DNA of 5,738 nt from Thermoplasmata archaeon (GCA_021806345.1 JAJZXP010000455.1:1-5738), one strand, 5' to 3'; shown: positions 1 to 5,613, numbered from the stretch's first letter. Notes: generated by a model not told the origin, from the sequence alone. Numbers and translations are program-made.

Positions 1-248
1 TTGTTTAAGCATAAACTTCCAAAAATCTTAACTCCTAGTACCATTTTATTAACTAAATTTGCACGATCTGCCGTTGGGACATAGTGTGATTTTATAACGT
101 AGCCGCCCATACCATGTTCCTTAGCCATAACAGCAAACTCGATGTCATCTCCGCTCCTGTCTAGGACGTCTGGGGCTGAATGTACATGCATGTCATAGGC
201 ACCTCTTAGACTTGACAATATTTCATCTGAATGGTTTTCCAACGACAC
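1..248 (-). CDS. DUF6282-like metal-dependent hydrolase, N-terminal part (cut by window edge)
   Basis: This is an open frame running off the left edge; 82 codons are visible. It starts with GTG directly after the stop of the FadR-type regulator (TAA immediately followed by GTG). A GGTGAT Shine-Dalgarno match to the archaeal 16S 3' end lies 4 nt before the GTG, overlapping the end of the upstream gene, so translation is probably coupled. Visible features are YDMHVHSAPDV (residues 18-28, an HxH metal-ligand motif as in amidohydrolase/PHP-type TIM barrels), then DDIE, an AKEHGM segment, IKSH (52-55) and PTADRA (58-63), ending in FGSLCLN. This ordered set resembles the DUF6282 family of putative cytosolic metal-dependent hydrolases; the substrate is unknown. 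The active site cannot be fully checked because the C-terminal part lies outside the window. Family recall is from motif pattern only. Confidence 0.75.
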   Translation of the reverse strand, partial: MSLENHSDEILSSLRGAYDMHVHSAPDVLDRSGDDIEFAVMAKEHGMGGYVIKSHYVPTADRANLVNKMVLGVKIFGSLCLN

Positions 249-917
249 TTAAATCACCATCAGGTTGTAATTTGACAATATTGACTGCAAAACGCTATTC
301 ACATGATCCGTCATTAGTTTCCCAGACAACTCGGAATTATGCACTTTCAGAGCTTTAAAAATCTCTTCATGTTCTCTAATGGAGGCGTCTGCCCGGCCAG
401 GTATATAAGATATTTTGTACTGATAACGTATTATCCTCATTTTAAGCCGCATTGCTATGTCTGCGAGACTGGTGTTTTTCGTTGATTTGTAAATTACATT
501 GTGGAATTGTGTATTGAGTTTGGAGTACTCATCATAATTAGCTTCCCTAATTGCTTCATTCATTTCAAATAAAATTTTTTCAAGTTCACTGATTTCTTTA
601 TCAGTTATCTTTTGAGCGGAGATAGATCCTATTAATCCCTCAATTAATGCCCTTGCTTTCAATAACTCAACACTTTCTTCTAGACTTATTCTAGATACCA
701 CGTATCCTTTGTAGGGTGTCTGTTTAACAACCCCGATTTCTTCAAGTTTCGTCAGTGCCAATTTGACGGTGTATCGGCTTGTCTCTAACATATCTGACAG
801 ATATTGCTCTGTCAAACGTTCACCGGGTAAGAATTCACCTTCCGCAATCTTTGTTTTTATTTGTTGAAACACTCTTTCCATTTCTGTAGGTATTGCATCC
901 ATTTTTGCATTCAACAT
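249..917 (-). CDS. GntR family, FadR-subfamily transcription regulator
   Basis: This is a 222-residue DNA-binding regulator with the two-part layout of FadR-type GntR proteins. Residues 13-77 form the winged helix: EGEFLPGERLTEQYLSDML, then the recognition-helix signature SRYTVKLALTKLEEIG (47-62) and the wing KGYVV. Residues 80-215 form an all-helical FCD ligand domain with candidate metal ligands H139 (QFH), H183 (REH) and H205 (TDH). The usual fourth ligand, Asp, is Asn at 135. The effector is probably a small carboxylate, as known for FCD proteins; this is inference. The frame can be extended to a TTG at 938, but that codon lies inside a perfect palindrome and upstream of the start site implied by the TATA box at 946-955, so ATG 917 is preferred; ATG 902 is also possible. 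It is probably co-transcribed with the adjoining hydrolase gene, whose expression it likely controls. Confidence 0.88.
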   Translation of the reverse strand: MLNAKMDAIPTEMERVFQQIKTKIAEGEFLPGERLTEQYLSDMLETSRYTVKLALTKLEEIGVVKQTPYKGYVVSRISLEESVELLKARALIEGLIGSISAQKITDKEISELEKILFEMNEAIREANYDEYSKLNTQFHNVIYKSTKNTSLADIAMRLKMRIIRYQYKISYIPGRADASIREHEEIFKALKVHNSELSGKLMTDHVNSVLQSILSNYNLMVI

Positions 918-924
918 AGTATAC

Positions 925-942
925 AAAATTGCATGCAATTTT
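925..942. promoter_or_regulatory. 18-bp perfect palindrome, candidate regulator operator
   Basis: AAAATTGCATGCAATTTT is its own reverse complement over all 18 bases. It sits between the TATA box (946-955) and the probable start codon (917), overlapping the predicted transcript start. A dimeric GntR/FadR protein bound here would block polymerase or TFB. Autoregulation through such a site is common for this family; that this regulator binds this palindrome is inference. Confidence 0.55.
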
Positions 943-945
943 TCT

Positions 946-955
946 ATTTAAATAT
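946..955 (-). promoter_or_regulatory. TATA box of the FadR-type regulator operon
   Basis: On the minus strand this reads ATATTTAAAT, a strong archaeal TATA box. Counting about 26 bp downstream puts the transcript start near 924-925, some 7 nt before ATG 917, so the mRNA would be nearly leaderless. The box lies only about 10 bp from the left end of the insertion sequence, so the factor-B recognition element is still host sequence but anything further upstream has been replaced by transposon DNA. Confidence 0.6.
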
Positions 956-964
956 TACTGTGCA

Positions 965-980
965 TGACAATATCTCCGAA
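965..980. repeat. Left terminal inverted repeat of the insertion sequence
   Basis: TGACAATATCTCCGAA. The inner 10 bases (971-980) are a perfect reverse complement of 2365-2374, and the outer six match at four positions. It lies beyond the 3' end of the transposase remnant, as expected for the distal end of the element. Confidence 0.6.
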
Positions 981-1059
981 CCGAGTTAATTTTTTAGACA
1001 GCAATGGCTATCCTTACCCGGAGAAAGGAAGAGAATGGCCCTCCTCAAAAAGTCTTTAT

Positions 1060-2140
1060 TCAGGACTGTTTGCGGTTTCTTGCCTTTCTCTCCACGTTAT
1101 TGACCATTGTTGTGCATGATTCACTCAGTTCCATGAGATACTTCTTGAAACTCACCTCCTCATGATAGAAAAGATACCAGATTGATTCAACAAGCTGTTT
1201 GTATGCGAAGAGGAAATACCTGACGCGGATATCCTTGCTCTTTGTCTTTATCCTGCACTCATCCTGTACCCTGAACATGGTCTCAATGTGCCATCGGAAC
1301 TTGTGTTTCGCAATGATCCAGATCAATGTCAGATGTGTTTGAGGCAAAGCACCAGTCATAGTATTCCTCAGTTCTGTGGTCGAATATCTGTTTCAGGAAT
1401 GCAGGGTGGAAGGAATCACTGACCCTCCTTCCATTTTTATACATGGAGAATTTATGAAGGATTACCTTCTTCTGGGTCTGGTACATGGATGAGAACTCTT
1501 CCTTCACCTGTGGATTCTTGGGCACGAATATCAGGTAGTTCATTTTCCGTTCGTTCAGGGACATGATCAGGTCCTTTGAATAAAATCCATGATCAAACAG
1601 TAACAGGTCTATATGGCCCAACAGCGATAAGAGAAGATCAAGAATTGCTGAGATCTCAGATGGCATGTCATTGCCCATGGGTGATGGTATTGATACTATG
1701 GGAAGCCTCAGATCATTGTTCACTGTGCTTGCAGTAAGATAGGAAAACTTTCCCGTTACGCCATGTTCGTCAGTCCATCCATGTACCCACAGGGAATCAT
1801 GATCACCATAGAAATCCTCATGGGTGTAGTCGAATGCAATCATTATGGGGTCTGTATTATCAGATATTGATCTCCCGGACAGTGCAGATATATGGGAGAA
1901 CAAGGAATCACTTATGCCTTTCACTGTATCCTTGACAGGATACCGTTCTATTGCGGGATGTATTGAATCCGCCTTGTCACCGGCGGTCTCTAAATACGTG
2001 CTGGCAACTGCAGCTTTCAATAATTCGCGGTTGAAGTGGAATCCGTTCAGGTATCCCGGATCATGCTTGAGCCTCAGAGCATCGTTAGTGAAGCGCTCCA
2101 GGGCGCTCAATGATGTCAGGAGTCTGGTTGGATTGTTCAT
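1060..2140 (-). pseudogene. DDE transposase, broken by a frameshift
   Basis: The start is ATG 2140, which overlaps the stop of the upstream DUF2080-like gene (ATGA); a longer frame reaching 2185 only reads into that gene. Before the break the RNase H-like core shows D104 in IAFDYTHEDFYG and D183 in LLLFDHGFYSKDLI, the first two catalytic acids. The third, in RWHIETMFR, is in a different frame. Reading D-(skip C at 1315)-IAKHKFRWHIE restores the expected order, and the 1081-nt span is 360 codons plus one base, so a single-base insertion (or two-base loss) near 1312-1318 explains it. Read in its original frame, the first part continues out of frame and stops at 1283. The C-terminal segment 1060 to about 1314 still shows the Y/R..E..K-like signature followed by a KTKSKDIRVRYFLFAY segment. 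No A-rich slippery heptamer is seen at the junction, so decay is more likely than programmed frameshifting. Confidence 0.82.
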
Positions 2141-2289
2141 AGTATTACTAAATAAACAGTCCTTCCTATGAATTCCTTGGGGCAATCCACCTTTGCACTC
2201 GTTCCGAATCTTGTCACTGTCTTCACGAAGAATCCCTGTATGCCTTCTATCTCAAGTCTGTTTGTCACATTCATCGGTATCTTTTTCAT
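2137..2289 (-). CDS. DUF2080-like transposase-associated small protein
   Basis: A 50-residue protein that is easily missed because of its size. Key stretches are FFVKTVTRFGTSAKV (20-34) followed by PKEFIGRTV (37-45), the pattern of the archaeal DUF2080 transposase-associated proteins (an EKTV..FG.SA...PK.WIG..V type core). Such cores resemble AbrB-like swapped-hairpin strands, so a DNA-binding or transposase-regulating role is plausible but unproven. Its TGA overlaps the transposase ATG, indicating translational coupling. Start ATG 2289 is used; ATG 2274 (residue 6) is an alternative, and an A/T-rich AAAATATC at 2303-2310 would fit that shorter form better. It appears intact although its partner transposase is broken. 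Confidence 0.75.
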   Translation of the reverse strand: MKKIPMNVTNRLEIEGIQGFFVKTVTRFGTSAKVDCPKEFIGRTVYLVIL

Positions 2290-2364
2290 TAGATATCAAA
2301 TAGATATTTTGTTCGATTAGGAGAAAAGCCAGGGATAAATTATCATATTATTGAGATAATTATC

Positions 2365-2380
2365 TTCGGAGATACTGTTA
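2365..2380. repeat. Right terminal inverted repeat of the insertion sequence
   Basis: TTCGGAGATACTGTTA, the inverted counterpart of 965-980 (14 of 16). Just inside it lies a 12-bp perfect palindrome AGATAATTATCT (2354-2365), and arms AATTATC/GATAATT at 2338-2344 and 2355-2361. These could be subterminal transposase-binding sites. The repeat ends only about 10 bp before the Argonaute TATA box. Confidence 0.6.
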
Positions 2381-2385
2381 ATATA

Positions 2386-2397
2386 GAAATATTTAAA
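2386..2397 (+). promoter_or_regulatory. Archaeal promoter (BRE/TATA) of the Argonaute gene
   Basis: GAAATATTTAAA, with the TATA core TATTTAAA at 2390-2397 and a purine-rich GAAA upstream as a possible BRE. The core centre is about 27 bp before ATG 2421, so transcription should begin at or within a base or two of the start codon, giving a leaderless mRNA. No Shine-Dalgarno precedes the ATG, which agrees. Confidence 0.65.
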
Positions 2398-2420
2398 CCC
2401 CCCTAATCTGTTAAGCTCTT

Positions 2421-4544
2421 ATGATTGCTATAGACATTTTTCCTGTTGAAAAGGCAGCAGTTCCGACTATAAACGCATATGAGTTGGATACTTCTGAAAA
2501 TAAGATATCAATTTCAGGAAAATTGGCCTATCGCTTGAGGAAAGAGTTTGGAGGACACTGGACTGCAAACTATGGCAGGATACTTTCAGATAAATCAGTT
2601 ACAGAGCAACAATTAAATGACTTTTTGATGCAACTCTGGCAATCAAATATTGTACCTTTAGGAAATGTGCGAGCAATCAGAAGAGTTACTGGACTTGGAT
2701 TGAGCGAATATGATATTGCAACGTTTGTAGCTAAGGGGATGCTTTCTGATCAGAATCTTCAGAGAGAAATTACCGCTGCCCTAAATAAAAACAAAGTCGG
2801 AATAAAGAATGCAATCATAAAGAGAGTGGTTGATTTTCATGCATTCGTAGTAGATAATGTTCCATCTATTTCCATATCTGTCAACTCCAATATTTTATTG
2901 GAGCAGGACCTGGATCGTTTCATTAGGGATGGGGGAGACCCTATGAAACTGTACGTAAAGGTTAAGCACCAAACAACTAAGGGAGAGGTTATAAGTATTA
3001 TCGGGCACTTGAAAAACCAACGAGAAAGATTGGAAAGATTGGCTCAGGATGAACTAACTATAAGTTCACTACAGTCTGCCTCTGATGACACTGAAGTACT
3101 AACGCTAAGAGTCGGACAAAATGTGTACGATTATCCAGCAAACTCGTTAGAAATCGTACTAACGATGCAAAATTGTTCTAGGTTTAATGTCTCTTCAAGT
3201 GAACTCTCGAAACATACCAAGATTAAGCCTCCAGAAAGGTATAAAATGATACATATTATCCAAAATTTGGTAAATGAAAAACTAGTAAATAGTAAGAGTA
3301 TAATTGGGAAGGCTTATGATTCAGCCAAAAATCCTGAAATGTTTCCCACTATGTTCAATTTACCCTTTGAAGAGCCGGTCGTCATTGGCCAGAAACAGTC
3401 TTATCCATTTAAATATGTAAAGTCTGGACTAAAAAAGTACAGTCTATATAGGACTTCGAGGCAGTTGGTGAACAATGAGATTCATCTTGGCGTAATATAT
3501 CCAAATAACTTTGTTGAAAAGTTGAGGGTGAATAAATTTCTTGAAGCAACAAAATCTGAGTTGGAATCTTTATCTTTCAAAATGATAATAAGTAACATCC
3601 TGCAATTTGATCTCGTAGATCAATCTGATTTGGAAAAGAACATAGATTCTCTTATGAAAGATAGAATAGACCTTGTTCTTTGTATTCTGCCAGATTATTT
3701 TGATGACGATGAAGATAATGAAGCAGACGAACTTTATCATACTTTTAAACGCCTAACGATAACAAGAGGAATAGGGGGACAAGTGGTTACCTATAAAACT
3801 CTAGGAAACACCTTTGCAATTTTTAACATAGTTTTGGGTATTTTGGGTAAAACAGGTAACATTCCATTCGCCCTTTCTAAACCACTAGAATTTTGTGATG
3901 TTGTTGTAGGTATAGACATTGCGAGACAGAAAAAAAGTCGTCTACCCGGTTCTAATAATGCAGCTGCGATTGCCAGAGTTTACTTTAACAACGGAAATTT
4001 TCTCAAATACGTTATTCATGATGCTCCTTTGGAGGGGGAAACTGTACCATCAAGTGTTATGAGAAGCCTTTTCCCACTCAATGAGTTTCAAGGAAAAAAG
4101 GTAGTTATTCATCGTGATGGATACTTTAGGGGAGATGAAATTGATACGTTAAAAGATTGGGGGAATTCTATCGGATCGGAATTTTCCTTAATAGAAGTAA
4201 TAAAAAGAGAAGCCCCGAGGATTTATGAGATTTTAGGGGATTCTATTGGTGCTCCAAAAAAAGGTACAGTTTTCATGCTAGATGACAAAAACTCACTTGT
4301 CGTATCTTCTCCGCCACCATTCTCTGGGGCAACACCAAGACCTTTGAAAATACGAATAAAATACGGGGATATTCAAATGATCCATGCTTTAAGAACAATC
4401 CTGTCACTGACTGAGTTACACTATGGTTCAATAAATCCTCCACGTCTCCCAGTTACGATCCATTATAGCGATCAGATAGCTTGGTTTGCGTTAAGAGGTA
4501 TTAAACCGCCAAATCTAACGGGAGAAATTCCATTCTGGCTTTAA
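2421..4544 (+). CDS. ago: Prokaryotic Argonaute, long form, catalytic tetrad present
   Basis: A 707-residue guide-directed nuclease, probably cytosolic, acting against invading nucleic acid. Approximate regions are N domain 1-95 (VPTINAYELDT near the start), linker L1 to about 150, a PAZ-like section about 155-265 (YDYPANSL at 236-243), L2 with PPERYKMI from 270, MID about 345-485 and PIWI about 486-707. The MID pocket that binds the guide 5' phosphate shows the YK-type set Y439, K443 (YHTFK), Q454 (GGQVV) and K477 (LGKTGNIPF). In PIWI the DEDX tetrad reads D499 (VVGID), E540 (GETVP, glutamate finger), D566 (IHRDG) and D684 (IHYSD, 23 residues from the C terminus), so slicing activity is expected. 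An acidic loop (425-437, DYFDDDEDNEADE) precedes the MID pocket. Start ATG 2421 fits the TATA spacing. No partner gene is co-directional; the gene stands alone between an insertion sequence and a dead AbrB-like gene. Whether guide and target are DNA or RNA cannot be read from sequence. Confidence 0.95.
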   Translation: MIAIDIFPVEKAAVPTINAYELDTSENKISISGKLAYRLRKEFGGHWTANYGRILSDKSVTEQQLNDFLMQLWQSNIVPLGNVRAIRRVTGLGLSEYDIATFVAKGMLSDQNLQREITAALNKNKVGIKNAIIKRVVDFHAFVVDNVPSISISVNSNILLEQDLDRFIRDGGDPMKLYVKVKHQTTKGEVISIIGHLKNQRERLERLAQDELTISSLQSASDDTEVLTLRVGQNVYDYPANSLEIVLTMQNCSRFNVSSSELSKHTKIKPPERYKMIHIIQNLVNEKLVNSKSIIGKAYDSAKNPEMFPTMFNLPFEEPVVIGQKQSYPFKYVKSGLKKYSLYRTSRQLVNNEIHLGVIYPNNFVEKLRVNKFLEATKSELESLSFKMIISNILQFDLVDQSDLEKNIDSLMKDRIDLVLCILPDYFDDDEDNEADELYHTFKRLTITRGIGGQVVTYKTLGNTFAIFNIVLGILGKTGNIPFALSKPLEFCDVVVGIDIARQKKSRLPGSNNAAAIARVYFNNGNFLKYVIHDAPLEGETVPSSVMRSLFPLNEFQGKKVVIHRDGYFRGDEIDTLKDWGNSIGSEFSLIEVIKREAPRIYEILGDSIGAPKKGTVFMLDDKNSLVVSSPPPFSGATPRPLKIRIKYGDIQMIHALRTILSLTELHYGSINPPRLPVTIHYSDQIAWFALRGIKPPNLTGEIPFWL

Positions 4545-4587
4545 AATTCTAATTAATTCAGTCTATCTATTGAAGAATCTCTCCCAG

Positions 4588-4600
4588 TGCTTTTGTTTAA
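4588..4600 (+). terminator. Possible T-rich transcription stop after Argonaute
   Basis: GTGCTTTTGTTTA begins about 45 bases past the Argonaute stop. Archaeal termination needs only a T-run, so this is a reasonable but weak candidate; no hairpin is seen. Confidence 0.25.
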
Positions 4601-4621
4601 TCATCTTATTGATAAATTTAA

Positions 4622-4806
4622 CTTATTTCTATTACTACCCTCCCAACGCCAGACAAACTCATTGCAGTAACTAAGACCTCAAAACATGGCTCTTCATTGA
4701 GAATCACCTTCCCAGAGGAGATAACCGAGAAGTTGAATAGTCAGAATCAGAACATATAGGATTCTATGAAGTTAATGGGGAGATTGTGGTTGGGAAGATT
4801 AAGTGA
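4622..4806 (+). pseudogene. AbrB/SpoVT-like DNA-binding protein remnant, frameshifted
   Basis: Two frames together give an archaeal AbrB-like swapped-hairpin protein. The first (4622-4759) encodes DKLIAVTKTSKHGSSLRITF followed by PEEITEKLN, the typical first half (KTSKHGSSLR.T.P.E). It ends in TAG at 4757-4759. The second frame (from about 4756 to the TGA at 4804-4806) continues IGFYEVNGEIVVGKIK, the typical second half. The break lies at about 4754-4758. There is also no ATG, GTG or TTG between the in-frame TAA at 4619-4621 and the conserved part, so the start seems lost as well. Intact relatives are abundant in Thermoplasmatales and act as small transcription regulators or antitoxin-like proteins; no matching toxin gene is present here. 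A sequencing error could mimic the frameshift but would not explain the missing start. Confidence 0.72.
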
Positions 4807-4853
4807 AATTTGGCATTTTAAAAGATATACAATCAACCTTTAAAAGAACAAAT

Positions 4854-5327
4854 TCACTGTGTTGCCGTCATAGATAAAAGGCGAACATAATCATCTGGGG
4901 TCAAGAGGATAACCTTATTTCTACCTGGCCTGAAATCAGAAAGTTCGACTTCCATTTGATTATATGAAATATATTTTGAATAAAGCCTGAAGTCTGTGAA
5001 GTGATAGCAACATTTCCATTTATCGCCTGCCATGCGTTTGCAATCAGAGTGATCCTCATCGATCCCGTTGTAAAGAAGCACCGCATCCCCTATTGCATAC
5101 CAATCGTCATCGTCCTTAAACGCGAATATCATAATGTCCCCGGTATGCAGATTCGTAACGGTGCCCTTTCTTCTCCAGTGCCTATCCCAGCTAGAAGTGG
5201 ATAGCATGGTTTTGCTAAGGTCTTCTGCGAACTGTGTAATACCTAAATCTCCGACATATTTTGGCACATGCCGTGCAATGACGATTTTCGGAATTCCTTT
5301 CATGCTAGGAAAGGTTATCGGGAACAT
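4854..5327 (-). CDS. Unrecognised 157-residue protein, possible PUA/EVE-like fold
   Basis: I do not recognise this family. The protein has no signal peptide or membrane segment and is rich in D, W and Y. Notable stretches are SSWDRHWRRKGTV, then HTGDIMIFAFKDDDDWYAIGDAVLL, a cysteine/aromatic stretch DKWKCCYHFTDFRLY and a C-terminal FRPGRNKVILLTPDDY. A GD-x-hydrophobic strand followed by an 'IGDAV' strand is reminiscent of PUA-like domains (EVE, ASCH), which bind RNA or modified bases; this is a guess from strand pattern. The frame extends to GTG 5387 (177 residues), but a TATATATA box at 5345-5358 is about 25 bp before ATG 5327, arguing for a leaderless start there, and the upstream extension would be encoded by the promoter itself. 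A GGTGG also lies 10 nt before ATG 5327. It is convergent with the Argonaute, so not in its operon. Confidence 0.7.
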   Translation of the reverse strand: MFPITFPSMKGIPKIVIARHVPKYVGDLGITQFAEDLSKTMLSTSSWDRHWRRKGTVTNLHTGDIMIFAFKDDDDWYAIGDAVLLYNGIDEDHSDCKRMAGDKWKCCYHFTDFRLYSKYISYNQMEVELSDFRPGRNKVILLTPDDYVRLLSMTATQ

Positions 5328-5344
5328 ATAATAGTTTCCACCTT

Positions 5345-5358
5345 GTATATATATATTA
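5345..5358 (-). promoter_or_regulatory. TATA box of the 157-residue protein gene
   Basis: The minus strand reads TAATATATATATAC. Its centre is about 25 bp before ATG 5327, the spacing expected of a leaderless archaeal gene, and this decides the preferred start over GTG 5387. Confidence 0.5.
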
Positions 5359-5370
5359 GGTGGAAGCTCA

Positions 5371-5420
5371 TTGAAGCGGTGGCTCACCTTTCTGAAGCGA
5401 TTATAAGCGATTTAAGGCGA
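5371..5420. repeat. GCGA repeats on a 10-bp grid
   Basis: Read in blocks of ten from 5371: TTGAAGCGGT, a non-matching block GGCTCACCTT, then TCTGAAGCGA, TTATAAGCGA and TTTAAGGCGA. GCGA ends at 5400, 5410 and 5420 exactly, and TGAAGCG recurs 21 bp apart (5372 and 5393). The block lies immediately upstream of the TATA box of the minus-strand gene, so it could be a set of same-face binding sites. Low-complexity drift is the alternative. Confidence 0.45.
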
Positions 5421-5563
5421 TGTAATTGCCACTGAGGTAAAATCAATGCCATGAAAGGATTGATGGATCAACTCCTATGCATGGAAATCTGAAGGATGAG
5501 ATTCACTAATATTCGATCATTATTATATTTCAAAAAGTGATCCGTTAGTATATAAACCAAAGG

Positions 5564-5578
5564 TGAAAAAAGGAAAAA
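5564..5578 (-). terminator. T-rich transcription stop downstream of 5S rRNA
   Basis: On the minus strand this is TTTTTCCTTTTTTCA, two T-runs about 35 bases past the 5S 3' end. Archaeal polymerase stops at such runs, so this fits the end of an independent 5S transcript. Confidence 0.45.
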
Positions 5579-5613
5579 TCATAGGAAATTTATCGTATTT
5601 GTGATAAGAATAT

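Larger units (their letters stand above)
965..2380 (-). mobile_element. Insertion sequence, DDE (IS4-superfamily-like, archaeal) with inactive transposase
   Basis: About 1.4 kb bounded by imperfect inverted repeats (965-980 and 2365-2380, 14 of 16 matching). It contains two minus-strand genes: a DUF2080-like small accessory protein and a DDE transposase overlapping by ATGA. By eye its coding sequence is richer in G+C than the genes on either side, consistent with transfer. The transposase is frameshifted, so the copy should not be autonomous. No clear target-site duplication is seen next to the repeats, so either the ends are a few bases off or the duplication has decayed. The family resembles ISH3/IS4-like archaeal elements from transposase motifs, but the exact family assignment is uncertain. 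Confidence 0.7.

Noticed and set aside
1845..2171. Plus-strand open frame of 108 codons
   Set aside because: It lies antisense to the transposase and shows no recognisable motif; the minus-strand frame carries the DDE signatures and the coupled upstream gene.
956..2378. TACTGT direct repeat (956-961 and 2373-2378) as a target-site duplication
   Set aside because: The two copies are not at equal distance from the terminal inverted repeats (one outside, the other overlapping the repeat), so it is most likely chance.
4557..4612. Minus-strand mini frame encoding MIKQKHWERFFNR
   Set aside because: Only 13 codons, no promoter at suitable distance, and no homology that I can recognise.
4901..5331. 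Several 61-67 codon frames on both strands overlapping the minus-strand gene
   Set aside because: All are shadows of the 157-residue gene, with no own promoter or ribosome site and no familiar composition.
5387..5452. Minus-strand 22-codon frame (starts MALILPQW) whose stop overlaps GTG 5387
   Set aside because: No Shine-Dalgarno and no fitting TATA box; it runs through the GCGA repeats, and the GTG it would couple to is itself unlikely to be the start.
5452..5493. Plus-strand mini frame encoding MKGLMDQLLCMEI
   Set aside because: Only 13 codons, with no promoter or recognised homology; it may be a remnant but nothing supports this.
5549..5557. TATATAAA-like TATA box in the 5S flank
   Set aside because: No start codon or RNA gene lies at a suitable distance on either strand; on the plus strand it would only read antisense to 5S.
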